The notes under the pieces: generated by a model
Database searches by the model: none
What the model saw: the letters and a program-made list of their open reading frames with translations, nothing else
What the model was told of the DNA's origin: nothing
Shown here: piece by piece, positions 43,904 to 52,508 of the stretch
Layout: every line of letters starts with the position of its first letter
How positions within the stretch are numbered: position 1 is the first letter of the stretch
Made by a program: the position numbers and the translations under genes
Source: Geobacter sp.
GTDB lineage: Bacteria > Desulfobacterota > Desulfuromonadia > Geobacterales > Pseudopelobacteraceae
DNA: 64,000 nt
Direction of reading: 5' to 3'
NCBI GenBank assembly: GCA_009684515.1
Contig: WKKS01000002.1
Span: 310,001-374,000, forward strand

Positions 43904-44233
43904 ATGGCTAGTGAAAAAGTAATGGCATTCACCGACGCAAATTTCGATCGCGAGGTGCTCCAGTCCGAAATACCTGTTCTGGTTGATTTCTGGGCCACCT
44001 GGTGTGCTCCCTGCAAGGCGATCGCCCCTCTGGTGGACTCAATAGCAGATGAATATGCCGGAAAAGTAAAGGTCGGCAAAGTCAACGTGGATGAGAATCA
44101 GGCGACACCGGCCAAATACGGCGTCCGCGGCATTCCGACCATCATCCTTTTCAAAGGTGGCGTACAGGTCGACCAGGTTGTCGGCGCTGTCCCAAAGTCC
44201 CAGATAGACGCTTTGATCGCCAAAGCACTCTAG
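43904..44233 (+). CDS. trxA: Thioredoxin
   Basis: 109 residues. The active site is WCAPC ([19 protein letters not shown]), one residue different from the common WCGPC, followed by the cis-proline [11 protein letters not shown]. Cytoplasmic dithiol reductant. The start is placed at the ATG at 43904 because AAAGGAGAC precedes it at good distance; an upstream ATG would add seven residues. The next gene, a membrane-side thioredoxin relative, starts five bases after its stop, so the two are a pair. Confidence 0.93.
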   Translation: MASEKVMAFTDANFDREVLQSEIPVLVDFWATWCAPCKAIAPLVDSIADEYAGKVKVGKVNVDENQATPAKYGVRGIPTIILFKGGVQVDQVVGAVPKSQIDALIAKAL

Positions 44234-44238
44234 GTTCG

Positions 44239-44757
44239 ATGAACCAGACAAAACCTCTTATTTCTGTTCTCCTGGCGTGTCTGGTGGCTGTAGCTCTGGC
44301 TTTGCCATCCAAGCTCGAAGCAGCCCCCAGACTCGGCCAACCAGCCCCCAACTTCAAAGTTGTCACGACCTCAGGTCAAGCGGTATCCCTCGAAAATTAC
44401 CGCGGATACGTATTGATAGTGGATTTTTTTGCCACATGGTGCCAGCCTTGTCGGCAGTCAATTCCCCACTTGGTGGAGATGAACCGTAAATACGGCAAAC
44501 AGGGACTTCAGATTCTTGGATTGAGTGCTGACGAAAATGGAGAGCGGGCTGTAAAATCTTTTGCTGCTGAATATCGTATCAACTATCCCCTGGCACTGGC
44601 CGGGGATGAAGCTACCGGCGACTTCGGCATTCGCTCCGTTCCTGTTATGTTTGTTATAGACAAAAAGGGCGCGATCGCGGAGGTCTACCGCGGTTTTTCA
44701 TCGGAGATGGGCAATAGAATGGAACAGCTGGTCAAACGTCTGCTGGCAGAGAAGTAA
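44239..44757 (+). CDS. Exported TlpA/ResA-like thioredoxin-fold protein
   Basis: 172 residues. A signal or anchor sequence (PLISVLLACLVAVALALPSK) precedes a redoxin/TlpA domain with active site TWCQPCRQSIPH and a central insertion (LGLSADENGERAVKSF) typical of TlpA/ResA. Such proteins keep cysteines of apocytochromes c reduced in the periplasm. That fits the haem genes next door. It starts just after trxA and converges with truA; the 10 bases between show no terminator. Confidence 0.87.
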   Translation: MNQTKPLISVLLACLVAVALALPSKLEAAPRLGQPAPNFKVVTTSGQAVSLENYRGYVLIVDFFATWCQPCRQSIPHLVEMNRKYGKQGLQILGLSADENGERAVKSFAAEYRINYPLALAGDEATGDFGIRSVPVMFVIDKKGAIAEVYRGFSSEMGNRMEQLVKRLLAEK

Positions 44758-44767
44758 GTTCCCACCG

Positions 44768-45517
44768 TTAGACATTTATTTCAGGGTAGAAAACCTTTAT
44801 CAGGCTTAAACCGCAGGCTGGCGCCGTGACGCCGGCCTTTTGGCGATCGCCCTCCCGCAACAGCCGCTCAATCAGTTCCGGTGTGAAACGCCCCCTGCCG
44901 ATATCAACCAGCGTTCCGGACATAACCCGCACCATGTACTTCAGAAAGCCCCCCCCAACCACATCGATGGTAATAAAACTGCCCGCCCGGGTTATCTCGA
45001 CCGAATCAATCCGGCGTACGGTTGTTTTCGCCACGCAGTTCGATGCCCGGAAAGCGGCAAAATCATGCGTACCGACAAAAAAACGGGCGGCATTGACCAT
45101 TGCCGGCAGATCCAGAGGCTCTTTAACTTGCCAGCTATGCAACCTGTCCAATGGGGAACGAACGGTGGAGTTGAGTATGGTGTAACGGTAATGTTTGGCA
45201 AGCGCCTCGCTGATCGGCTTGAAACCGTCCGGGACCCGTTGCGCGTCCTGCACCGCAACATCATCGGGAAGATAGCGATTGGTCCCTTCGACAAAAGCCC
45301 GTAACGGAAGTTCGCGACCGGTTTCAAATGCTGCCGGCATAGCCCGGGCATGTACGCCTGCATCGGTCCGGCCGGATGAGCAGAGCCGCACGCGCTCACC
45401 AAGAAGACGCTCCAGCGCTTCCTCCACGACCTGCTGGACGGCCAGCCCGTTTGGTTGCGTCTGCCAGCCGGAGTAGTTCGTACCGTCGTAGGCGATTGTC
45501 AGCAGGATCGTCGGCAC
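44768..45517 (-). CDS. truA: tRNA pseudouridine synthase A
   Basis: 249 residues. It modifies uridines 38-40 in the tRNA anticodon stem. The catalytic Asp lies in LCSSGRTDAGVHARAM. The N-terminal ILLTIAYDGTNYSGWQTQPN and the C-terminal GGGFLKYMVRVMSGTLVDIG fit the family. The start is GTG (PTILL follows), two bases after the hslO stop, so the two are co-transcribed. Confidence 0.95.
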   Translation of the reverse strand: MPTILLTIAYDGTNYSGWQTQPNGLAVQQVVEEALERLLGERVRLCSSGRTDAGVHARAMPAAFETGRELPLRAFVEGTNRYLPDDVAVQDAQRVPDGFKPISEALAKHYRYTILNSTVRSPLDRLHSWQVKEPLDLPAMVNAARFFVGTHDFAAFRASNCVAKTTVRRIDSVEITRAGSFITIDVVGGGFLKYMVRVMSGTLVDIGRGRFTPELIERLLREGDRQKAGVTAPACGLSLIKVFYPEINV

Positions 45518-45519
45518 GC

Positions 45520-46410
45520 TTATTCGTCAGCCCGGTTCGTTGTGCGTTTAATGAGTTGTTCCAGGTTGTCGCTGTCAAAGCTGTATGTCTTGCGACAAAA
45601 TTCGCAGGTGACTGAAGCCCCGTTATCTTCAACCTGCATGGCCGCCAAATCCTTCACCCCGATCGTAATCAAAGCCCGTTCAACCTTTTCCTGCGAACAG
45701 CCGCACCGGAAGAAAATATCGTGTGATTCAAGAATCGTGTAGGGAATGTCGCCGAAAAGCTCCTTCAAAACCCCTTCCGGACCCGCCTGCGTCAGGATTG
45801 AGGAGAGCGCCGGCAGTTTGGATATTCGCTCCATGACCTTATCCAGCTCGGCTTGATCAGCTTTCGGAAGAGTCTGAACCAGAAAACCACCGCAGACCAG
45901 AATTTGCCCGTCACTGTCCAGCGTGGCTCCCAAACCGACTGCAGAAGGGGTCTGTTCAGATTCGGTCAGGTAGTAAGCCAGGTCATCACCGATTTCGCTG
46001 CTGACCAGTTGCACAAGGCCTTGATACGGCTGCCCACCAAAACCTAGATCTTTTGACACGGTCAGAAAACCGGCCTTGCCGATCAATTCAGCCACATTCC
46101 ATTTACCGTTCAGCGGTTCAACTTCCGCCGCCGGATTTCCTGCGCAACCGCATACCGCACCGTCACTGTCAGCTTCAACCAGCAGCTTGCGAAGCGGTCC
46201 GTTCCCCTCAAATTTCATGGCAATCCGTTGCCCGGTTTTGAGTAGCGCCCCCATCAACGCCCCGCCTGCAAGTCCGCGCCCCATGGCGATACTGGCCGTT
46301 GCAGAAGTTTGTTGAAGCAAACATATTTCACGCGCCAAATCACTGGTATTGCAAGCCAGAATTCGAATTCCGCCCGACAGGCATAACGCCCGAACAATCT
46401 GATCAGCCAT
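45520..46410 (-). CDS. hslO: Hsp33, redox-regulated chaperone
   Basis: 296 residues. The zinc/redox-switch cysteines are present near the C-terminus: FRCGCSQEKVERAL and VTCEFCRKTYSF. The N-terminal core includes IAMGRGLAGGALMGALLKTG. Oxidation releases zinc and activates holding of unfolded proteins. AGGAG and AGGAT lie ahead of the ATG at 46410. Nearby thioredoxins suggest a redox-related neighbourhood, though each could be independent. Confidence 0.94.
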   Translation of the reverse strand: MADQIVRALCLSGGIRILACNTSDLAREICLLQQTSATASIAMGRGLAGGALMGALLKTGQRIAMKFEGNGPLRKLLVEADSDGAVCGCAGNPAAEVEPLNGKWNVAELIGKAGFLTVSKDLGFGGQPYQGLVQLVSSEIGDDLAYYLTESEQTPSAVGLGATLDSDGQILVCGGFLVQTLPKADQAELDKVMERISKLPALSSILTQAGPEGVLKELFGDIPYTILESHDIFFRCGCSQEKVERALITIGVKDLAAMQVEDNGASVTCEFCRKTYSFDSDNLEQLIKRTTNRADE

Positions 46411-46476
46411 ATCCTGTACACTCCTAAAGTTCTTCCGTAAATCAACAACCCGTTTGTATATACCATCTCAGAACAC

Positions 46477-46510
46477 AAAAAAAGCCGCATCTTTCGATGC
46501 GGCTTTTTTT
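46477..46510. terminator. Bidirectional-looking terminator after the Ala/Lys-rich gene
   Basis: AAAAAAAGCCGCATC and GATGCGGCTTTTTTT form a perfect stem with loop TTTC. It lies 22 bases beyond the stop of the minus-strand gene at 46532 and insulates hslO from it. Confidence 0.92.
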
Positions 46511-46531
46511 GTTTATTCAGCTAAGGAAGAA

Positions 46532-46861
46532 TTACTTTGCTGCAGGAGCAGCTTCTTCTTTCTTCATTTCAGCTTTCTTTGCTTTTTTAGCTTTTTTAGC
46601 TGGCTTTGCTTCTGCAGCAGGAGCGGCAGCAGCGTCAGCAGCAGGAGCAGCTACTTCTTCTTTCTTTGCTTCAACTTTTTTTGCTTTTTTTGCTTTTTTT
46701 GCTTTTTTAGCAGGCTTTGCTTCTGGCTTTGCTTCAGCAGCAGGAGCAGCTACAGCAGCAGGAGCAGCAGCAGGAGCGGCAGGAGCAGGATTTGCAAAAG
46801 CAACTGCGGCGAAAGAAACTGCTACGAGGGCGGCTACGATTGTGGACATAACTTTTTTCAT
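46532..46861 (-). CDS. Small exported Ala/Lys/Pro-rich protein
   Basis: 109 residues. The start at 46861 (MKKVMSTIVAALVAVSFAAV) has GGAGG eight bases before it. A classic signal peptide would be cut near AFA-NPA. The mature part consists almost solely of Ala, Pro, Lys, Glu and Val. It has two AKKAKKAKK-type blocks, separated by acidic or Ala/Pro spacers, and resembles the tail of histone H1 or lysine-rich cell-wall-associated segments. No known domain; function unknown. Its repetitive Lys codons form T-rich tracts on the plus strand that are prone to slippage. It has its own sigma-54-like promoter and terminator, so it is a single-gene unit. Confidence 0.7.
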   Translation of the reverse strand: MKKVMSTIVAALVAVSFAAVAFANPAPAAPAAAPAAVAAPAAEAKPEAKPAKKAKKAKKAKKVEAKKEEVAAPAADAAAAPAAEAKPAKKAKKAKKAEMKKEEAAPAAK

Positions 46862-46898
46862 TTGTACTACCTCCAAGAGATTTGATTGTCCGTGCTAA

Positions 46899-46914
46899 TG
46901 CAGAGCGCATGCCA
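46899..46914 (-). promoter_or_regulatory. Sigma-54-type promoter for the Ala/Lys-rich gene
   Basis: On the minus strand TGGCATGCGCTCTGCA differs from TGGCAC-N5-TTGCA at only two of the eleven specified bases and keeps GG and GC at the required spacing. It ends 38 bases before the gene's start codon. Confidence 0.6.
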
Positions 46915-47060
46915 AAATAATAAAATTTCGTAACACCCAGCTATCACAGGCTTACTACGCGACAGCCAATCGCTAACGGATCTACGCCGCACCTCAAACA
47001 AAACATGAGCTACCCCATATGCGGTACTATTACACACATTTGAGCTGTACTATATTCATC

Positions 47061-47090
47061 TTGACGGGACGGAGACGAAAGCGATATGAG
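47061..47090 (+). promoter_or_regulatory. Sigma-70-like promoter for the efflux operon
   Basis: TTGACG (47061-47066) and TATGAG (47085-47090) are 18 bases apart. It lies in the 290-base gap between the divergent Ala/Lys-rich gene and the efflux adaptor, which otherwise holds only the sigma-54 site and the inverted repeat at 47091. Moderate match. Confidence 0.4.
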
Positions 47091-47103
47091 TTGGACAATC
47101 CAA
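47091..47103. promoter_or_regulatory. Inverted repeat at the efflux operon start site
   Basis: TTGGA-CAA-TCCAA is a perfect 5-bp inverted repeat directly after the predicted -10 box. An imperfect second one (CCCCATTT / AAACGGGG) follows around 47110-47128. Such positions suit a repressor site. No regulator gene is adjacent. Confidence 0.3.
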
Positions 47104-47151
47104 TCCTCCCCCATTTGGTAAACGGGGCGTTGGCTTACCTAGGAGCATTCA

Positions 47152-48294
47152 ATGAATAAAGCGAACGTAATACTTTCTGCAATGATCATTGCCGGGCTCG
47201 TCACCGCCTGCGGCAAAACCACCTCAACTAAAGACCAGACTTCCAAACCTCCGACCGCCGTCGAATGTTATACTGCTAAGCCGGCTGAGCTGACCGAAAG
47301 TATCGAGGTGACCGGAAGCCTGGAACCCAAATTTTCAGTCGATGTAAAAACACAGATTCCAGGATTGATTAAGCAGGTCTTTGTGAATGAGTGGGTGCGG
47401 GTAAAAAAAGGACAGCCTCTGGCCAGCATCGATGTGGCCGAAACCGAGGCCCAGGTAAAACGGGCTGAAGCGGGAGTAGCCTCTGCCAGGGCCGGACTGG
47501 CCCAGGCGCAGGTGGCCGCCAACCGGGCCGAGCGGGAATTGGAGCGAATCTATAAACTCAAGGAATCCGGACTGGCCACCCAACAGGCTCTGGATGATGC
47601 CAAAACGGAAAAAGAAGCGGCGCAGGCAAGGGTTGAAGCTGCCAGGGCTCAAATCCGGGTTTCGGAAGAAGAAGTGCGGCAGGGTGCCGCCCGGCAGGCC
47701 AAGGGATTCATAGCGGCGCCGATCGATGGCGTTGTGGCGATGCGAAATGTTAATGTGGGTGATCTGGCCAGTGACGCAGCCGCTGGCAAGCCGATTTTCC
47801 GGATCGTGGATAATCGAATACTCAATCTGACGGTCAGCGTATCGTCAACAGATTCAGGCCGCATCAAGGTCGGGCAGCCGCTTGAATTCAGCGTTGACTC
47901 CCAGCCCGCCGCCAGATTCACCGGCAAAGTCATGTTTATCAACCCGGAACTGACCACGGCAGACCGTTCGCTGAAGGTAATTGCAGAAGTGCGCAATATC
48001 CCAGAAGTCCTGAAGGGGGGACTGTTTGCCAAAGGGCGCATCATCACCGGCAAACGCAGCGAGGTGCTTCAGGTTCCGCGCAGCGCCATTATGGCCCTCG
48101 ACCTGGCGGCAAAAAAAGGTACTCTGTTCGTGACAGAAAACGATATCGCCCATCGACGGGAAATTACGACAGGCGCAGTAAATGGAGAGCTGATTGAGCT
48201 TATGTCCGGACTCAAAGCGGGTGAGCGCTACGTTGTCCGCGGCGGCTTCAATCTCAAAGATGGTGACAAGGTCACTGTTACCTCAAAAAAATAG
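47152..48294 (+). CDS. RND efflux periplasmic adaptor, lipoprotein type
   Basis: 380 residues. A lipoprotein signal ends at LVTAC (Cys20), so the protein is anchored to the inner membrane from the periplasmic side. The domains of a membrane-fusion protein follow: VTGSLEPKFSVDVKTQIPGL (barrel-sandwich half), a coiled-coil hairpin rich in Ala/Arg/Glu (about 95-185), the second half (GFIAAPIDGVVAMRNVNVGD) and beta-barrel domains (TGKVMFINPELTTADRSLKV). It links the RND pump to TolC. It is first in the operon; the pump gene begins about 1.1 kb later. AGGAGC lies before the ATG. Confidence 0.92.
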   Translation: MNKANVILSAMIIAGLVTACGKTTSTKDQTSKPPTAVECYTAKPAELTESIEVTGSLEPKFSVDVKTQIPGLIKQVFVNEWVRVKKGQPLASIDVAETEAQVKRAEAGVASARAGLAQAQVAANRAERELERIYKLKESGLATQQALDDAKTEKEAAQARVEAARAQIRVSEEEVRQGAARQAKGFIAAPIDGVVAMRNVNVGDLASDAAAGKPIFRIVDNRILNLTVSVSSTDSGRIKVGQPLEFSVDSQPAARFTGKVMFINPELTTADRSLKVIAEVRNIPEVLKGGLFAKGRIITGKRSEVLQVPRSAIMALDLAAKKGTLFVTENDIAHRREITTGAVNGELIELMSGLKAGERYVVRGGFNLKDGDKVTVTSKK

Positions 48295-48310
48295 AGCCGG
48301 GGTTAAGCGC

Positions 48311-48907
48311 ATGGACAACTCGACAGATAACTTACAGACAACGTCCCGCTGCCTTTGGGCCGGCAAAGACCCGGATTACATCGCCTACCACGACCGGGAA
48401 TGGGGCGTGCCGGTTCACGACGACCGCTTGCTGTTCGAGTTCCTGATCCTGGAAGGTGCTCAGGCCGGTCTCTCCTGGATCACGATTCTCAAACGCCGTA
48501 GCGGTTACCGGCTCGCTTTTGAAGGTTTCGACCCGGCTGTAGTGGCTGGTTTTGACGAGCGGAAGCAAGCCGAGTTGCTCTGCGATACCGGCATCATCCG
48601 CAACCGGCTGAAAATTGCCGCCGCCGTGACCAATGCCCGCGCCTTTCTGGAGGTGCAGGCAGAATTCGGCAGCTTCGACAATTATTTGTGGAGTTTTGTA
48701 GGTGGAAAACCCTTGCAGAACGCATGGCGGACTCACGCCGACATGCCCGCCAGCACCCCCTTATCGGACACTCTCAGCAAAGAGCTGAAAAAACGCGGTT
48801 TCAAGTTTGTCGGGTCAACCATTTGCTATGCTTTCATGCAGGCGGTCGGGATGGTTAACGACCACACCACCACATGTTTTCGCTGGAAAGAGCTGGCAAC
48901 AAACTGA
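48311..48907 (+). CDS. tag: DNA-3-methyladenine glycosylase I
   Basis: 198 residues. It removes 3-methyladenine from alkylated DNA. Signature blocks: RCLWAGKDPDYIAYHDREWG, EFLILEGAQAGLSWITIL and the end VNDHTTTCFRW, with Cys and His that bind zinc. The start is taken at the ATG at 48311; a longer frame overlaps the adaptor gene and adds 39 unlike residues. The ribosome site (GGGGTTAA) is weak. It lies 16 bases behind the adaptor, inside the efflux operon, which is unusual. Confidence 0.94.
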   Translation: MDNSTDNLQTTSRCLWAGKDPDYIAYHDREWGVPVHDDRLLFEFLILEGAQAGLSWITILKRRSGYRLAFEGFDPAVVAGFDERKQAELLCDTGIIRNRLKIAAAVTNARAFLEVQAEFGSFDNYLWSFVGGKPLQNAWRTHADMPASTPLSDTLSKELKKRGFKFVGSTICYAFMQAVGMVNDHTTTCFRWKELATN

Positions 48908-48927
48908 CTGAAAAATGAGGAAAATAT

Positions 48928-49413
48928 ATGTCTGACAACCTGATGGGCAACTTCCGGCGCGATATCTCGTTCCAACTCTGCGATGGGGAAAATGGCCGAA
49001 TCCTGCTGACCGGCAGCATGCGCGATGTTTATCACGACATCCTGATGGAAGTGGTCGTCAATGGCGCATCGCTGGTGATCGAATCGGCACAGGTCGAATT
49101 CCGGAAATGCCCGGAAAATGAGTGTCACCAAGCCGCACAGCGCCTGGAGCGCCTGGCAGGGGTAACCATCGGCAGGGGCTTGAACAAGAAAATTCTTGAT
49201 GCGCTGGGTGGCGGGGAAGGATGCGGCAACCTGCGGCTTCTGCTGACCGGACTGCTGCCACTGGCCATGAATGTCAAAGCTGCCGAAGGGTTCGACAACG
49301 TGGAAGATATGATGGGCAATATCAGGAAGAAACTGCGCGGCAGCTGCGCCGGATATCCTGAAGCCGCAGACAGCCGGGTAACAGAAATCAACAAGGAAAC
49401 CTCAACAGCATGA
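48928..49413 (+). CDS. DUF2889-like protein
   Basis: 161 residues, soluble, no signal peptide. It has the pattern I associate with DUF2889: an early MRDVYHDILMEVVVNGASLV, then a segment with ESAQVEFRKCPENEC, a central LERLAGVTIGRGLNKKILDA and a GGGEGCGNLRLLLTGLLPLA loop containing conserved Gly and Cys. The conserved His/Cys hint at metal or ligand binding, but no function is known to me. The last four bases overlap the pump start (ATGA), so its translation is coupled to the RND pump. Confidence 0.78.
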   Translation: MSDNLMGNFRRDISFQLCDGENGRILLTGSMRDVYHDILMEVVVNGASLVIESAQVEFRKCPENECHQAAQRLERLAGVTIGRGLNKKILDALGGGEGCGNLRLLLTGLLPLAMNVKAAEGFDNVEDMMGNIRKKLRGSCAGYPEAADSRVTEINKETSTA

Positions 49414-52400
49414 TCCTCTCTGATCTTTCCATCAAGCGCCCGATCTTTGCCACGGTGATGATGCTGGCCCTGGTCACACTGGGCATCTTTTCCTATAAAC
49501 GCCTGGCGGTCGAGATGTTCCCCAATGTGGAATTTCCGCTGGTCTCGATCGTGACCACTTTTTCCGGCGCTTCTCCGGAAACTGTCGAGCGCGAGGTTTC
49601 GAAACGAATTGAGGAAGCGGTCAACCAGATCGCCGGGGTCAAACATGTGATCTCCACTTCCCGGGAAGGTGTCTCGACCGTCATGGTCCAGTTCCAGCTG
49701 GAACAGAAGGTCAACGACTCGGCGCAGGAAGTGCGGGCCAAGATCGGTTCGATCCGCGGCAATCTGCCGGAGGGGATTGACGAGCCGATCATCCAGAAAC
49801 TGGACTTCAACGCCGCACCGGTGGCCGCTCTGGCGGTGCAGTCCGACACCCTTTCCCCGCGTGACCTTACCATTCTGGTGGAAAAGAAGATCAAAAAACG
49901 CTTCGAAAGCGTGGCTGGCGTCGGCAAGGTCGATATGGTTGGCGGGCGCAAGCGCGAAATCAGCGTGGAACTGGATCCGGTGCGACTGGATTCCCTCGGA
50001 TTGGGAGTCAATGACGTGGTGGCCGGGATCAAGTCCGAGAACACCAATACACCGCTGGGGCGGCTGACCAAGGGCACCGCCGAATACCCGATGCGCATCG
50101 ACGGCAAACCGGAGCGGGCCGAAGGGTACCGCAGCATGGCGATTGTCCAGCGCGGCGGCCGGGCAATACCACTGGAAGAGCTGGCCAGGGTTTCCGACGG
50201 CACCGAGGAAAAACGCAAACTGGCGCTGGTCAACGGGCAGTCGGCCATCGGCCTGGATGTGTATAAACAATCGGGCGGCAACGAAGTCGAACTGGTCGAT
50301 AATGTCAAAAAAACCATGCTCAAGGTTCAGAAAGAACTGCCGGCAGGTGTGACCCTGACCATGGTGCGCGACGGCACGATCATGACCCGCGATTCACTGA
50401 CCGACGTCAAGGACACGCTGATTATCGGCGGCATCCTGACGGTGTTGATCATCTTCTGCTTCATCAACTCCTGGCGATCCACAGTGATCACCGGCGTAAC
50501 ATTGCCGATCTCGGTCATCTCAGCCTACATCATCATGTACGCCCTCGGCATGACCCTGAACGTCATGACCCTGATGGCGCTTTCCCTGGCGATCGGCATG
50601 CTGATCGACGACGCGATTGTTGTACGCGAAAACATAGTGCGGCATCTCGAGATGGGGAAGGATCATATGGAGGCGGCCCGTTTCGGAACTTCGGAGATCG
50701 GACTGGCGGTTTTCGCCACCTCCATGTCAATCATCGCCGTCTTTGTGCCGGTTGCCTTCATGAAGGGGATTGTGGGGCGTTTCTTTTACCAGTTCGGCAT
50801 CAGCGTCGCCTTTGCGGTGCTGGTTTCACTGTTTGTTTCTTTCACCCTCGATCCGATGCTTTCATCCCGCTGGCACGACCCCTCCATCCACCTCCAGGGA
50901 AAGCGCAAAGGGATTGCCCGGCTCCTGGAACGCTTCAATGACTGGTTTGACGCCACCGCCGACAAATATCGCTCTGCCATCGGCTGGGCGCTCGATCACC
51001 GCAAATCTGTGATGGCACTGGCTCTGGGCGCTTTCATTGTCGGAATAATGCTCTTCTTTTCCCTGGAATCCTCCTTTATGGCGCCTTACGATAAAGGCGA
51101 ATTCCAGGTTTCCTTCAAAACCGCACCGGACGCCAGCATGGCCGAAACCGAGAACCGGCTGGGTGCCGTTCTGGCCGCTCTGAAAGACATCCCCGAAATT
51201 GACCATACCTACGCCACCATCGGAGCCGGTGACAACGGCACGGTGCGGGACGGCCTGGTCTATCTGAAATTGAAGGAGCGCAAGGAACGCAAGCGGGATC
51301 AGTTTGAGCTGCAGAGAGCTGTCCGTCAAAAGTTGGGTGGCGTGGCCGGCATCACCTTCTCAATCGAGGAGGTCGGCCAGATTGGCGGAGCGCAGAAGCC
51401 GCTCAATGTCAACCTGAAGGGGGATGACCTGAACACCCTCAAACAGCTGGGACAGAAGCTGAAGGAGGAATTGTACAAAACGCCCGGAATTGTCGATCTG
51501 GCCGTGACGCTGGAACATGATATTCCCGAATACCGTTTGCGGGTGGACCGGGAAAAAGCACTCTCCGCGGGGGTGACGACCAGTGCCATTGTCGGCTCCC
51601 TCGGGAAACTGGTCGGCGGGGAGGCGATCAGTACCTACGAAGACGAGGATGGCGACGCCGTTGATGTGCGGGTACGCCTGCCGGAAAGATTAAGACGAAA
51701 TCCGTCACAGGTTGCCGATCTGAAAGTGTCCGTTGCAGACGGCAACGGCGGAGTCAAGCTGGTGCCGTTGGCCAGCCTGACCAGCACGATTGTGGCCGCT
51801 TCGCCGACCGAGATCAACCGCCGCGACCTGGCCCGCCAGATTACTGTATCGGCAAACCTGGATAACCTGCCGATCGGCACAGCCGCCAAACACGTCGAAG
51901 CCGCTTCCAAAAGAATCAAGATGCCCCCCGGCTATTCGATCGACCTGTCCGGTGAAGCGGAGGATATGGCCGAATCTTTCGGCTACATGGGTGAATCGCT
52001 GCTGTTGGCGGTGGTCTTCGTTTTCCTGATCCTGGCAGCCCAGTTCGAGTCCTTTTTCGAGCCCTTCGCAATCATGCTCTCCCTGCCGCTTTCAATTGTC
52101 GGCATGGCCGGCATGCTCAAGCTGACCGGCGACACGATCAACATCATGTCGCTGATCGGCCTGATCATGCTGATGGGGCTGGTGACCAAGAACGCCATCC
52201 TGCTGGTTGACTACGCCAAGGTGCTGCAACAAAGGGATGGAAAGCCAAGGCGCGAAGCGGTCATCGAAGCCGGCCGCACCCGTCTCCGGCCAATTATCAT
52301 GACGACTCTGGCGATGATCTTCGGCATGCTGCCGCTCTTTCTGGCCATCGGGGCCGGGGCCGAGATGCGCGCCCCCATGGCCCGGGCAGTTGTGGGGGGT

Positions 52401-52508
52401 CTATTGACCTCGACCTTACTGACCCTGCTGGTGGTGCCTGTCATGTACACCCTGATGGATGACCTGGGCAGCTGGCTAAAGCGGAAATGGAAAGGGAAGC
52501 ATGCCTGA
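49410..52508 (+). CDS. RND-family efflux pump, inner-membrane subunit
   Basis: 1032 residues, typical of AcrB-like pumps. Twelve membrane helices occur in two repeats. TM4 carries the proton-relay residues (LSLAIGMLIDDAIVVRENIV). The docking/porter domains include SIKRPIFATVMMLALVTLGI at the N-terminus and KSENTNTPLGRL. Closely similar to the hydrophobic/amphiphile (HAE1) group that exports drugs or solvents, but the substrate cannot be inferred. Starts inside the end of the DUF2889 gene, and its end overlaps pabB by eight bases. Confidence 0.96.
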   Translation: MILSDLSIKRPIFATVMMLALVTLGIFSYKRLAVEMFPNVEFPLVSIVTTFSGASPETVEREVSKRIEEAVNQIAGVKHVISTSREGVSTVMVQFQLEQKVNDSAQEVRAKIGSIRGNLPEGIDEPIIQKLDFNAAPVAALAVQSDTLSPRDLTILVEKKIKKRFESVAGVGKVDMVGGRKREISVELDPVRLDSLGLGVNDVVAGIKSENTNTPLGRLTKGTAEYPMRIDGKPERAEGYRSMAIVQRGGRAIPLEELARVSDGTEEKRKLALVNGQSAIGLDVYKQSGGNEVELVDNVKKTMLKVQKELPAGVTLTMVRDGTIMTRDSLTDVKDTLIIGGILTVLIIFCFINSWRSTVITGVTLPISVISAYIIMYALGMTLNVMTLMALSLAIGMLIDDAIVVRENIVRHLEMGKDHMEAARFGTSEIGLAVFATSMSIIAVFVPVAFMKGIVGRFFYQFGISVAFAVLVSLFVSFTLDPMLSSRWHDPSIHLQGKRKGIARLLERFNDWFDATADKYRSAIGWALDHRKSVMALALGAFIVGIMLFFSLESSFMAPYDKGEFQVSFKTAPDASMAETENRLGAVLAALKDIPEIDHTYATIGAGDNGTVRDGLVYLKLKERKERKRDQFELQRAVRQKLGGVAGITFSIEEVGQIGGAQKPLNVNLKGDDLNTLKQLGQKLKEELYKTPGIVDLAVTLEHDIPEYRLRVDREKALSAGVTTSAIVGSLGKLVGGEAISTYEDEDGDAVDVRVRLPERLRRNPSQVADLKVSVADGNGGVKLVPLASLTSTIVAASPTEINRRDLARQITVSANLDNLPIGTAAKHVEAASKRIKMPPGYSIDLSGEAEDMAESFGYMGESLLLAVVFVFLILAAQFESFFEPFAIMLSLPLSIVGMAGMLKLTGDTINIMSLIGLIMLMGLVTKNAILLVDYAKVLQQRDGKPRREAVIEAGRTRLRPIIMTTLAMIFGMLPLFLAIGAGAEMRAPMARAVVGGLLTSTLLTLLVVPVMYTLMDDLGSWLKRKWKGKHA

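Noticed and set aside
46559..46800. Plus-strand open frame with Phe/Ser/Cys-rich repeats opposite the Ala/Lys-rich gene
   Set aside because: It is the antisense reflection of the AKK/AAP codons. The minus-strand frame has a signal peptide, ribosome site, promoter and terminator.
49125..50270. Minus-strand 381-codon open frame over the DUF2889/RND region
   Set aside because: It is antisense to two strongly supported genes, His/Arg/Asp-rich, and has no family resemblance.
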